A stretch of DNA of 64,000 nt, taken from assembly GCA_052400685.1 (NCBI GenBank), contig JBQTGJ010000007.1. The stretch is one strand, 5' to 3'. Positions 15,100-23,225 of this stretch are shown here, in pieces. A program made the position numbers and the translations under genes. The first letter of the stretch is position 1. Every line of letters begins with the position of its first letter. A model generated the notes under the pieces. It was not told the origin of the DNA and searched no databases. It worked only from the letters and a program-made list of their open reading frames with translations. This DNA is from CAZHHH01 sp052400685. GTDB lineage: Bacteria; Bacteroidota; Bacteroidia; Bacteroidales; Marinilabiliaceae.

Positions 15100-16140
15100 T
15101 TAATTATTTAGTCTGTCAGCCACTCGTTCAACAGTGAGAAGTCCCTTTCTCACTTCCGAAAGTGTTTTGAAAAAGGTGTCGGAATATTCGTTAAAGGATT
15201 CTTTGTTATGATTCAGAAGTCCCAGCGAACTTTCCAGCTGTTGCATGGTGGTGGCAACTTTGTTGGTTTGTATTTTCGAGTCTTCCGATAATTTAATGAT
15301 TTCGCTGGCAATCACTCTGAACCCGTTATTTCTGGAGTTTCCCAAATTGCTGTAACTCATCGAGGCCGCCTCGATGGAGGCATTCAGTCCGAGTATTTTA
15401 ATCTTATCAGAAATTTCCTGTATGAAATGTGTCAGCGAAGCTGAATTAGCCAGCATCAGGTTGGCTTCTTCAACACTGCTCATCATTTTGGTGGTTTGGG
15501 CTACCAGCTGGCTTTGTTTTTCGTTCAGGAGGTTAATGCGTTGCGAAAGTTGGTCAATGGCTTGTAGTAATTCGTCGCTACTCTCTTTGCGTTTGCTGAT
15601 GTCGGAGTCGATGGTGGCCAGATAGGTGAGTTCGCCCTGTTGGTTGAGGATGGGGGTAAGTGACGTGTGCGTCCAGATGGATTTGCCGGTTTTGGTGATG
15701 TTAAGGGCTTCATAAAAAACCGGTTTGTGCAATTTCTGACAGGTATACAGTCTTTCTTCAATGGCATCGCTGAAGCTGGTATCCCGTATGTTGGCGCCCA
15801 GTGCCTTTATAAACTCTTCGTATGTATACCCATACAATCGGGTAAAACCGTCGTTCACCCATTCAATGTTACCGTCGGCATCCATAATCATGATGGCATT
15901 TTCCGTTTGGGTGGCTACAATCGACAGGCGTTCCATTTCTTTTCTGCTTAGTGCAGACGTCTCCGTGGTCGTTTCCTTTAGTTGTACAGGCTCTTTTTCT
16001 GTATTGCTGATTTCCTGAACGGTATGGGCTTTTTTTTGTTTTTTGCGCCCTGTTAAATAGCCTAAAATAAAGCACAGTAAGGATGACGAAATGATGAAAA
16101 AGAACATGAGTTTAAGTAGATTTGTAGTTATTTTCCACAA
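15100..16140 (-). CDS. Membrane-anchored PAS sensor with MCP-like signalling tip
   Basis: 346 residues. One N-terminal membrane helix (about 9-29) is followed by a charged linker and a PAS domain (about 75-185: IMIMDADGNIEWVNDGFTRLYGYTYEEF, then YLATIDSDISKRKESSD, a PAS/PAC end). The last ~150 residues are coiled-coil and carry a shortened chemoreceptor hairpin, ILGLNASIEAASM and NGFRVIASEIIKLSEDS. There is no periplasmic sensing domain, HAMP or kinase. It may signal through CheA/CheW-like partners or act as an adaptor; no che genes are visible here. It is a single gene with no partner in view. Confidence 0.8.
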   Translation of the reverse strand: MWKITTNLLKLMFFFIISSSLLCFILGYLTGRKKQKKAHTVQEISNTEKEPVQLKETTTETSALSRKEMERLSIVATQTENAIMIMDADGNIEWVNDGFTRLYGYTYEEFIKALGANIRDTSFSDAIEERLYTCQKLHKPVFYEALNITKTGKSIWTHTSLTPILNQQGELTYLATIDSDISKRKESSDELLQAIDQLSQRINLLNEKQSQLVAQTTKMMSSVEEANLMLANSASLTHFIQEISDKIKILGLNASIEAASMSYSNLGNSRNNGFRVIASEIIKLSEDSKIQTNKVATTMQQLESSLGLLNHNKESFNEYSDTFFKTLSEVRKGLLTVERVADRLNN

Positions 16141-16237
16141 AAATATTGTAAATTAAAACTTAAACTATGCTATATGGTTTTAAATTGCTCTTGTTAACAG
16201 TTTTTAAGAAAAAGAGTTTTCAGATGGGTGTATGAAA

Positions 16238-16276
16238 GACAAAACCCCGAATGTTAACATCCGGGGTTTCATTTTC
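16238..16276 (-). terminator. Terminator for the Cys-rich secreted peptide gene
   Basis: AAACCCCGGATG and CATTCGGGGTTTT pair on either side of a short loop, with T-rich sequence on both strands. It lies 14 bases past the stop codon at 16290. Confidence 0.85.
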
Positions 16277-16289
16277 GCTGAAAATGTGA

Positions 16290-16505
16290 TTATTTTTTTT
16301 CTTTGTTACAACAAGCTTTTTTTTCGGCTTTGTCGCATTTTGCTTTTTTGGTTGAATCGCACTCAGATTTAGTTTTGTCGCATTTTGCTTTTTTATCAGC
16401 ACACTCTTTTTTTTCCGGTTCCTGTGTCATCGTGCCGGCCATTACCGGTGCTGTTAATGCCAATGTAAAAACGAATAAAAATGCAATTGCTAATTTCTTT
16501 TTCAT
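16290..16505 (-). CDS. Small secreted Cys/Lys-rich protein
   Basis: 71 residues: signal peptide (residues 1-23, hydrophobic AIAFLFVFTLALTAPVMAG) and a mature part of about 48 residues with six Cys and very many Lys/Asp/Glu, organised as repeats of the kind KKAKCDKTKSEC and KKAKCDKAEKKACC. The composition suggests metal binding or redox buffering in the periplasm, but nothing proves it. A terminator follows. It is divergent from the sensor kinase gene at 16662, with about 155 bases between, so a shared regulatory region is possible. Confidence 0.7.
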   Translation of the reverse strand: MKKKLAIAFLFVFTLALTAPVMAGTMTQEPEKKECADKKAKCDKTKSECDSTKKAKCDKAEKKACCNKEKK

Positions 16506-16661
16506 AATTCCGTTGATTTTAATGTTTAAATGATTTTTTGATTACTCTTTTACAAACTTAGAATGATTATGGATAAAAACAAGTTACTTTGAGGTTAATA
16601 CGCGTTAATGTAATGTTAACGACATAAATAATAGGGTAAATGCGGCTAACTTTGGGCCTTT

Positions 16662-17909
16662 ATGAAGCAGTTGTTTAAACGTGAAAGATACGGGTGGTTA
16701 CCGGTGTTGACTTACATCGTTCTGGTGTTGTTAATGGTTATTCAGGTGGGATGGATTTTTAAGGCGGCCCGCCTGGAAGAACAAATTTTTAGTCACCGCG
16801 TGGAAATGGCTTTAAAGGCTGCCCGCGACGAAATAGGTGTGCGCATTCCACAGTGCAGTGACATGTCTGATTTTCTCTGTGGCCGACCTTGTCCTAGAGC
16901 TATTCATATTGCTAAAACAAGGGAAGTGGACAGTATTATCAATACCAATTTAAGGCTGTGGAACATCGAACTGCCTTATCAGTTTCAGCTGACGGATTCT
17001 TTTTTGCATCTTAATAAACACCGGACTTTTAATTCGCCGGCCTATCATCAAAATTTAAGTGGGTTGCTCGATCAGAGCGGGGTAATGATTGAAGTGGAAT
17101 TTCCAACCCGTAATCAGTTTCTGGTAAGCCAGATATATGGCATCCTGGGCCTCTCTGTAATTTTTATTGTCTTTGTGATGTTTTCGTTTCTTATTATGAT
17201 GCGATTACTTGGACGCGATAAGGCTTTGTTGGTTCACACAACCGATTTTATTAACAATATGGTTCATGAATTTCAAACGCCCATTGCCAATGTACGTTTT
17301 GCCAGCCAGTTGATCAACAAAAACTGTGCGGCCGGCGAAACCAACAAAACCAGCGAATATGCCGGCGTTATACTCGATGAAACGCTGCGGTTACAGCAAC
17401 TGGTTGAGGAAATATTGCATGTGGGCCGGCCCGAAACCGACGATGAAATGACTGAGGGGGTGGATGTGCACGCTGCCATCAGACAGGCGGTGGAGCCTTT
17501 TCTTTACCGTGTGCAGGCGTCGGGTGGTAAACTGAGGCTCGGTTTAACGGCTCAACGTTATCTTATTCGTGGCGAATACGGACCCATGGTGCAGGTGGTA
17601 TCCAACCTGATTGATAATGCGCTTAAATATGTTGACGATGTGCCTGTTATTATGGTCAATACGGTCAACAAAGATAACCGGTTGGTTGTTTCGGTTACAG
17701 ACAATGGCATTGGTATTCACAAAAATGAACAAATGTCTGTTTTTGAAAAATACTATCGTGTTTCAACCGGCAATACACACAACGTAAAAGGGTTTGGACT
17801 GGGGCTTACCTATGTTAAGAAGGTGGTAACCCGGTTTGGCGGCTCGGTTGCGGTGGTGAGTCAGCCTGCTAAAGGAAGTACTTTTAGGGTGATATTGCCT
17901 TTAACGTAA
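16662..17909 (+). CDS. Two-component sensor histidine kinase
   Basis: 415 residues. Membrane helices at about 11-33 and 165-187 enclose a periplasmic domain with several Cys (CSDMSDFLCGRPCPR). HisKA is centred on NMVHEFQTPIANV (His is the phospho-acceptor). The ATPase part shows the N box NLIDNALKY, the G1 box DNGIGI and the G2 box GFGLGLTYV. The periplasmic Cys cluster is unusual and could sense metal or redox state. The response-regulator gene follows 6 bases after the stop. A TAACTTTG box lies only 7 bases before the ATG, which would give a nearly leaderless mRNA. Confidence 0.93.
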   Translation: MKQLFKRERYGWLPVLTYIVLVLLMVIQVGWIFKAARLEEQIFSHRVEMALKAARDEIGVRIPQCSDMSDFLCGRPCPRAIHIAKTREVDSIINTNLRLWNIELPYQFQLTDSFLHLNKHRTFNSPAYHQNLSGLLDQSGVMIEVEFPTRNQFLVSQIYGILGLSVIFIVFVMFSFLIMMRLLGRDKALLVHTTDFINNMVHEFQTPIANVRFASQLINKNCAAGETNKTSEYAGVILDETLRLQQLVEEILHVGRPETDDEMTEGVDVHAAIRQAVEPFLYRVQASGGKLRLGLTAQRYLIRGEYGPMVQVVSNLIDNALKYVDDVPVIMVNTVNKDNRLVVSVTDNGIGIHKNEQMSVFEKYYRVSTGNTHNVKGFGLGLTYVKKVVTRFGGSVAVVSQPAKGSTFRVILPLT

Positions 17910-17915
17910 TTGGTT

Positions 17916-18620
17916 ATGTACAACAAAAAGCGCGTTTTAGTGGTGGAAGATAACCCTAATATGGGCTTCCTTTTAAAGGAATACCTCGGCGACAACGGTT
18001 TTGAGGTGTTGCTTTGTGTCGATGGTGATAGTGGCTTGAGCAAATTTTTGGAACAGCCGGTTGATTTATGTCTCATTGATGTGATGTTACCGGGGATTGA
18101 TGGTTTTACCCTGGCCGAGCGTATTCGTCAGGCCAACGCTTTGGTGCCTGTCATTTTTTTGACGGCCCGATCCATGAAAGAAGATAAAATTAAAGGATTT
18201 AACATCGGCGGCGACGATTATGTTACCAAACCTTTTGACGAAGAGGAGCTGCTGTGCCGCATTCATGCGGTACTGAACCGTTACGAATCACAACCGCCTG
18301 CCAGTGTGGATGAGGTTACTGCTTTCGAAATAGGACGTTACACCTTTGACGTGGAAAATCAGGCATTACTCATTAATAGTTCGACGAAACGACTGACCTA
18401 TCGCGAAAGCGATGTGCTTAAACTATTGTGCCGCAATAAGGAAAAGGTGGTGCGTCGAAGCGATATTCTGACTTCTTTATGGGGAAACGACGATTACTTT
18501 AACGGACGTAGTCTCGATGTTTTTATAACGCGGTTACGTAAACATCTGTCGGGCGACCCCGACGTGAAAATTGAAACTGTCCCCAAAGTCGGATTCGTAC
18601 TTACGGTGGGTAAGGTGTAA
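17916..18620 (+). CDS. OmpR/PhoB-family response regulator
   Basis: 234 residues from the ATG at 17916. The receiver domain has the acidic pocket VVEDN, the phosphorylated Asp in LCLIDVMLPGIDG, the Thr in FLTAR and the Lys in DDYVTKPFDEEEL. The C-terminal winged helix (LTYRESDVLKLLCRNKEKVV, SLDVFITRLRKHLSGDP, TVPKVGFVLTV) is of the OmpR type. It is the partner of the kinase just upstream. Targets cannot be read; the divergent Cys-rich peptide gene is a natural candidate. Confidence 0.95.
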   Translation: MYNKKRVLVVEDNPNMGFLLKEYLGDNGFEVLLCVDGDSGLSKFLEQPVDLCLIDVMLPGIDGFTLAERIRQANALVPVIFLTARSMKEDKIKGFNIGGDDYVTKPFDEEELLCRIHAVLNRYESQPPASVDEVTAFEIGRYTFDVENQALLINSSTKRLTYRESDVLKLLCRNKEKVVRRSDILTSLWGNDDYFNGRSLDVFITRLRKHLSGDPDVKIETVPKVGFVLTVGKV

Positions 18621-18901
18621 TTTTTCAGCGGTTTGAAACCTTTTTTAGCTGTTTTAAAGGTGTGTTTCCGGCCTTTCGGAGGCACCCTCTGGAAGCCCCT
18701 GTTTATAGGTCTTCCGGAAGGGGCCAAAAAGGTACGGTCCTTTTACCCAAAAGATACGGTCCTTTTACCTAAAAGATACGGTCCTTTTTCCCAAAAGGTA
18801 CGGTCCTTTTTCCTGAAAGGTTTTTAACCTTTATAAAAGAGAGTCGGTTTTATCATTCAAACGAATAAAATAAATTGATTCATTTTATCAATAGAAATGC
18901 T
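18621..18901. other. Intergenic region with hairpins between convergent genes
   Basis: Holds the 4 x 22-bp repeat array (18727-18814), a GC-rich imperfect hairpin upstream of it (about 18668-18722, with CTTCCGGAAG at its 3' end) and an AAAGGTT-TTT-AACCTTT hairpin just after it (18816-18833). No gene was accepted here. Confidence 0.6.
18727..18814. repeat. Four tandem 22-bp units, each a hairpin
   Basis: Four consecutive units, 18727-18748, 18749-18770, 18771-18792 and 18793-18814, each of the form AAAAGRTACGGTCCTTTT followed by WCCY. Each unit holds an inverted repeat AAAAGG/CCTTTT around TACGGT (one mismatch in units 2 and 3). Neighbouring units can also pair through CCTTTT and AAAAGG. It lies between two convergent genes. 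Confidence 0.9.
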
Positions 18902-20302
18902 CTACCATCTTATTTTATTTTGAAGCGTTGGTTCGGCTTTAAGGTATTTTCCTTTGGGCATTTCGATGGTGATGGACATTTCCTGGTTTCTTATTTTTGA
19001 GCCCATGCGAAGGGTGAAACAAGGATCTATTTGAATCACCGAATCCGATTGTAACCAGAAAAACTCAATGTCGTTGGCATTCTTTTCGGCTTCGTCGGTA
19101 TTGTGGCCCCTGGCTTCACGGGTTAAAGTGATGGCCATGCGATCGGCATCTTTTTTGAGGTAAATGGTCGGATTGCCTTCTGTAAATAATCTGCCATTGC
19201 TAATGTACGACTTCAGATGGTTGCCATATTCCAGTGTATTGTGTGTGTGCCGATAGGGCCATTCGTTGGTTTCAAGATACAGCGTGTCGCCACTGAATGG
19301 TTTGGGGGTAATGACTTCTTCCACCCGTGCGGTTTCTTTGAAGTCGCGGGCTATAGTTACGGTGGCATAAATGACCATTCCCAGACCCAGCAGCCAGAAT
19401 ATCAGGCCCAATGCGCCGATGGTTTTTCCGCCTTTCTGAAATTTGAACAGCAGATGTAACCCCAGATAAAAGAGCATCAGCAACGGAATGCCGGCCAAAA
19501 GAGCAGAACCTATCAACAGAATAAACGATTGCTGTGGTATCAGCAGGATGTCATTTAGTTGCTGCATCCAGTACAAATTGGGGAACACATCTATTACAAG
19601 AGGCGAGAAAAAGATGAGCATTGTGAGTGTTACCATTGCTGCAAATGTGGCAATTACGAGGAGTACGCCGGTTATGATGCCCAGCGCCCGCAGAAATGCA
19701 TTGCCCGCATCTTTGCCTATGTTTATTTGCGAATTGGGATAGTTGGTTTTATAGGGTGGTTGGTCGCCGCCGAACATCTGACGGCGTTGCTCCATGGTTA
19801 ATGCTTTGGGCATTACAATCCATAAAATAATATATGGAATCAGGAAAATACCCCAAATGCTACCAATGAGAAATATCAGACGAAAAATTAAGGGCTCAAT
19901 TTTAAAGTAGGCGCCCAGTCCGCTACAGACACCTCCTAATACTCTATTGTATGGGTCGCGAAACAGTCGCTTTGAGATAGGTGGTGCCGGTTGGGGTGCC
20001 GAAGGGTTTTCCTTGGACTGGGAGTCGTTGTCCGGTTCACCTGTGCCAAAATCCGAAGGGACACCTATAATCCGAATGACATCTTCCACATCTTTTAGAG
20101 TGACCGATGCGTCGGGCTGACTGGCAACCGGCATAAATATTTCGGCAATTCTCGATTCAATATCCTGAAGGGTTTCTTTGGCCCCGTTCTCGGTTCCCAA
20201 AGCGGCCTCAACGTCTTTCAAATATTTTTGTAAGCGGTTGAATGCATCTTCTTCAATGCGAAAGGCAATGCCCGACAGGTTGATGTGTATGGTTTTTTTC
20301 AT
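18902..20302 (-). CDS. PspC-domain membrane protein with C-terminal extension
   Basis: 466 residues. The N-terminal ~90 residues (VTLKDVEDVIRIIGVPSDF) are the cytoplasmic domain seen ahead of PspC in Bacteroidota. The PspC domain, KRLFRDPYNRVLGGVCSGLGAYF, spans about 115-175. Further membrane helices follow at about 205-240, 255-285 and 300-325, then a ~140-residue soluble C-terminal region. PspC relatives take part in envelope-stress sensing; the role here is inferred. It is the third gene of the padR-pspC-pspC operon, 18 bases after its paralogue. Confidence 0.85.
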   Translation of the reverse strand: MKKTIHINLSGIAFRIEEDAFNRLQKYLKDVEAALGTENGAKETLQDIESRIAEIFMPVASQPDASVTLKDVEDVIRIIGVPSDFGTGEPDNDSQSKENPSAPQPAPPISKRLFRDPYNRVLGGVCSGLGAYFKIEPLIFRLIFLIGSIWGIFLIPYIILWIVMPKALTMEQRRQMFGGDQPPYKTNYPNSQINIGKDAGNAFLRALGIITGVLLVIATFAAMVTLTMLIFFSPLVIDVFPNLYWMQQLNDILLIPQQSFILLIGSALLAGIPLLMLFYLGLHLLFKFQKGGKTIGALGLIFWLLGLGMVIYATVTIARDFKETARVEEVITPKPFSGDTLYLETNEWPYRHTHNTLEYGNHLKSYISNGRLFTEGNPTIYLKKDADRMAITLTREARGHNTDEAEKNANDIEFFWLQSDSVIQIDPCFTLRMGSKIRNQEMSITIEMPKGKYLKAEPTLQNKIRW

Positions 20303-20320
20303 TTTGTTAGTTGTTCGGAG

Positions 20321-21244
20321 TTAAATTACAATCCATGGTGCTAAGGCCAGTGTGCCAAAAACCAATTTTAAAATAAACGTCAGTAGAATTAGTATGAGGA
20401 TAAGTATTAAAAATCCTTTGAAAGCCGATTTAAAGATAAGTCCCAAACCCAGTAAAATGACTATAAGAGGTATTAGTCCGCCCGCAAAATGAAACGAGAA
20501 TGGAAACGCTATACCGACGTGATGAAAACCCGGTAGCGGCGACCACGGCAAGTGTGCAAACACCAGTACAACTGCTACGATGGCAACTATTAACAAAACG
20601 TTACGATCGCGTTTGGTCATATTTTTGTTGGCGTTGGAAAGGCCGGTCTTTACTTTCTCGTATTCTTCTCTGAAGTTCTTTTCTATATTGGAAATATTGA
20701 TACTCTCACCCCGCATCTGCATTTTTTGTGTGGTGGTAATGGCGGCGGGGATGGCTATCCATAATACAATATAAATAGGTATGATAACACCAAAGCTCAA
20801 AAACGGCAGTACCGCAAAGGCGATACGCACCCACACGGGGTCGGTGTTGAAGTAAGCGGCAATGCCTGAACAAACACCGCCCAGTACTTTATGATCGATG
20901 TCGCGATGTAGTTTTTTTGTGCCTTTGGTCTCGGTCGCGCTTTCATCTTTTGGCGGAGTGGTATTTTCATTTTCCGAAGCTTCTGCCGTGAAGTCTTCGG
21001 GTTGTCCCATTATGGTAATGACTTCGGTTACCATTTGTTTGGTTATTACGCCACTTTTGGGGTTCACACGTTCGGAAAACAGTTCGCTCAGGCGCGTTTC
21101 GATGTCCGAAATGATTTCTTGTCCTCCCTTTTTCGATTCAAACCATTTCTCCAGTTTTTTTTGGTAATCGTGAAGAAGGGTATAGGCATCTTCATCAATA
21201 AAAAATGCCGTTGATGCTATGTTAATGGTTATAACTGTGTTCAT
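20321..21244 (-). CDS. PspC-domain membrane protein
   Basis: 307 residues. The N-terminal soluble part (IISDIETRLSELFSERVNPKSGVI, VTEVITIMGQPEDF) resembles that of the downstream paralogue. The PspC domain KKLHRDIDHKVLGGVCSGIAAYFNTDPVW is followed by WIAIPAA, a cytoplasmic segment, and further membrane helices to the hydrophobic C-terminus. It overlaps the padR gene by 4 bases (ATGA), so the two are translationally coupled. With PadR as regulator, the operon probably responds to envelope or membrane stress. Confidence 0.88.
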   Translation of the reverse strand: MNTVITINIASTAFFIDEDAYTLLHDYQKKLEKWFESKKGGQEIISDIETRLSELFSERVNPKSGVITKQMVTEVITIMGQPEDFTAEASENENTTPPKDESATETKGTKKLHRDIDHKVLGGVCSGIAAYFNTDPVWVRIAFAVLPFLSFGVIIPIYIVLWIAIPAAITTTQKMQMRGESINISNIEKNFREEYEKVKTGLSNANKNMTKRDRNVLLIVAIVAVVLVFAHLPWSPLPGFHHVGIAFPFSFHFAGGLIPLIVILLGLGLIFKSAFKGFLILILILILLTFILKLVFGTLALAPWIVI

Positions 21245-21576
21245 GGTTTTCGGTTTTGATTAATTTGTTGTACAGCGGTTATCAGTTGTTGCCACGATTG
21301 GTCGAGTTCGGATAAAAAATCACGTCCTTTTTCAGTGATGGCGTAATACTTACGCGGCGGGCCCTGGGTTGACTCTTCCCAGCGATAGCTTAGTAGTCCA
21401 TCGTTTTTAAGGCGCGTCAGCAATGGGTAAAGCGTTCCTTCCATGACTATCATCTCTGCTTCTTTTAATGTTTTTATGATGTCTGACGTATAAGCATCTT
21501 CACCCGACAGGACCGACAAGATGCAATACTCCAGGACGCCCTTGCGCATTTGTGCTTTTACATTTTCTATTTTCAT
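21241..21576 (-). CDS. PadR-family transcriptional regulator
   Basis: 111-residue winged-helix repressor: MRKGVLEYCILSVLSGEDAYTSDIIKTL, MVMEGTLYPLLTRLKNDGLLSYRW, GPPRKYYAITEKGRDFL. This short form (PadR subfamily 2) is the usual first gene of Bacteroidota pspC operons. It overlaps the next gene by 4 bases. A near-perfect palindrome in its promoter region (21643-21663) is a candidate autoregulatory operator. Confidence 0.93.
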   Translation of the reverse strand: MKIENVKAQMRKGVLEYCILSVLSGEDAYTSDIIKTLKEAEMIVMEGTLYPLLTRLKNDGLLSYRWEESTQGPPRKYYAITEKGRDFLSELDQSWQQLITAVQQINQNRKP

Positions 21577-21642
21577 TTTGAAGGTTTTAAAGATCTATCC
21601 CAAACACAGAATTGGGTTATGCAAATATATGGTATTTATTTA

Positions 21643-21663
21643 GTACTGTGCAATACATAGTAC
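21643..21663. promoter_or_regulatory. Candidate PadR operator
   Basis: GTACTGTG, five bases (CAATA), then CATAGTAC: 8-bp inverted arms with one mismatch, 67 bases upstream of the padR ATG in an AT-rich promoter region. Assignment to PadR rests on position and symmetry. Confidence 0.45.
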
Positions 21664-22226
21664 CATTTATTTTTAAATTAATGCTGTTATTTTTTTATTG
21701 TGTGTTAATTTCTAGTGTATTAGGCTTGCTTTTATTTTTGTTGGTGTGGAGAAAGTTGTCGTGCTTTAGGATTAAGATGAGTGTCAGATAGGGTGATTAT
21801 GGCAAAAATGCAGTAGCGCATCTTTGCCCGGCTACAGACTGTATTTTACCATTAATCAACCTTTGTGAGTGCGTTGCCAATAAGTTAAAAATAAAACATT
21901 TGTTTGTTTCCTGAAAAAACTTTTTTTTTGAATAAAAAAATAGAGTGACTGAAAGATTCAAAGTTGAGCTACTTGATCATAGCGTTTCTCGATAAACTTG
22001 ATGAAAAATTCCGTGACAAAGTGATTTATTTAAGTTTCCCACTTCTTTACCTCCCGAATAATAAGGATTGTTAAACACAATAATTCGAGTTAAACAATCA
22101 TGTAAATACAATTAAATCAGATTTATATAACTCTAGAAAAAACAAACTTTTAAATAGATAATCAATACTGTAATATTTAGATTGCTTAACATTTATCAAT
22201 AAATTTGTTCAAAAAAAAGATTGATT
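21664..22226. other. Gene-free stretch between padR and the peptide locus
   Basis: About 560 AT-rich bases. No frame with recognisable protein similarity and no copy of the dispersed repeat was found. It marks the left boundary of the rearranged peptide locus and probably carries the divergent promoters. Confidence 0.5.
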
Positions 22227-22418
22227 ATGAAACAACTAACACCATTCTTTCAATTTTTTGCCATTTTTGTGGTACTCATTTTTCTGGTTGAATATTTGTT
22301 TTCCTATGGCTTTCATAAAATTAGTCGGGCACTATTATGGGAGAATTTTGTCTCGATATTACCAGGTATACTTGTGGTATTTTTTGTTTTCTTTATCAGG
22401 GAAATAAAACGAAAATAG
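22227..22418 (+). CDS. Small two-helix membrane protein of the peptide locus
   Basis: 63 residues from the ATG at 22227 (a TTG start two codons earlier is possible). Two hydrophobic helices, FFQFFAIFVVLIFLVEYLF and SILPGILVVFFVFFI, end in a basic tail REIKRK, giving a small inner-membrane protein. Its 3' half is part of a 313-bp segment repeated at 24790-25102, where only the second helix is preserved. Such proteins often sit beside bacteriocin genes and may confer self-protection; this is inferred from the context. Confidence 0.6.
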   Translation: MKQLTPFFQFFAIFVVLIFLVEYLFSYGFHKISRALLWENFVSILPGILVVFFVFFIREIKRK

Positions 22419-23004
22419 GCATTGGGCCAAAATGACTGGATTAACTATTATTATGGCATAGAATCAGTAATCCACTCTTTGAGTCATTTCAGATTTTGAA
22501 TCTTTTTTTTCAACTGGCAGATTGCTGCATGGTTGATATCTTCAGTCTACGACAAACAAAACAACGCCTGTTCATAGCAAGGTCCCTTTTCAAAAAACAG
22601 AGATCCTGTAACTTGATGAAACTACTTCTTACCTGATCCCGAATCAGAAAGTTATGTACAAAAGACCATCGATCAATTGAAATCGGAAGGCAAAACCATC
22701 ATTGTTATTGCTCACAGATTAAGTACAGTCATGGAGGCCGATAAAATCGTGGTGCTCGAAAATGGCCAATTAATCGAAGAGGGAACCCCCTTTGATTTAT
22801 ATGAGAAACAGGGGAAATATTTTCAGATGTGGCAAAAACAAATGCCGCCCGTTTTATCTGAATTTTAATTTTTCCGTGCTTTTTTTGTGCACGAAGCAGG
22901 ACTACTTTAGCACTATGATCAGAAAGATTCAACATGCCGGCTAACAGAATGTTTCTGAGATTGGGAGATGTTCAACGCCCGGAAAAGGTTGAGGCATTAA
23001 AATT
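22339..23004. repeat. Duplicated leader segment, copy 1 (with ABC fragment inside)
   Basis: 22339-22651 is nearly identical, without gaps, to 24790-25102. After a 275-bp stretch carrying an ABC-transporter fragment, 22918-23004 matches the continuation of the second copy up to just before the GG-peptide start. A 9-bp direct repeat ATCAGAAAG (22643-22651 and 22918-22926) borders the inserted or deleted part. Confidence 0.9.
22635..22868 (+). pseudogene. C-terminal fragment of a bacteriocin-type ABC exporter
   Basis: The frame reads DPESESYVQKTIDQLKSEG, TIIVIAHRLSTVMEADKIVVL, ENGQLIEEGTPFDLY and ends QKQMPPVLSEF. This is the end of an ABC ATPase domain after Walker B, with the switch His (AHRLST). 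The Walker A and signature motifs, membrane domain and C39 peptidase that a GG-peptide exporter needs are all missing. It is a relic of the exporter once linked to these peptide genes. Confidence 0.85.
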
Positions 23005-23012
23005 TTAAAACC

Positions 23013-23225
23013 ATGGAAAATTTGGATAATTTAGATGTACCGGAATTGTGTACAATGGAAATGAAGGAAATTGATGGTGGTATTGAAGATGTGTTGTTTT
23101 GGGCGGGACTGGCACTATCTTTAGTACCAGGTGGCGTTCTTGCCGGCCAATTATTTGCTGGCGTCAGTTATGGGATAAGTCATAGTGGAGCGACTTCTCC
23201 AAATAATTTTGCAAAATATCATTAA
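23013..23225 (+). CDS. Double-glycine leader peptide precursor 1 (bacteriocin-like)
   Basis: 70 residues. The leader MENLDNLDVPELCTMEMKE ends IDGG at residues 20-23, the cleavage motif for peptidase-containing ABC exporters. The predicted mature peptide of 47 residues (IEDVLFWAGLALSLVPGG, VLAGQLFAGVSYGISHSG, ...NNFAKYH) is hydrophobic and Gly-rich, as in membrane-acting class II bacteriocins. It is preceded by leader DNA that is also found before precursor 2. A truncated glycosyltransferase frame follows immediately. No complete exporter is present in the window. Confidence 0.75.
   Translation: MENLDNLDVPELCTMEMKEIDGGIEDVLFWAGLALSLVPGGVLAGQLFAGVSYGISHSGATSPNNFAKYH

Noticed and set aside
18727..18814. 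CRISPR array
   Set aside because: The 22-bp units are directly abutting, without spacers, and no cas genes are present.
18633..18827. 64-codon frame across the 22-bp repeat array
   Set aside because: The peptide is only a translation of the repeats (KKVRSF-type units) and has no ribosome-binding site.
21779..21850. GTGTCAGATA resembling the left end of subfamily 2 repeats
   Set aside because: Only ten bases match; the core of the repeat is absent.
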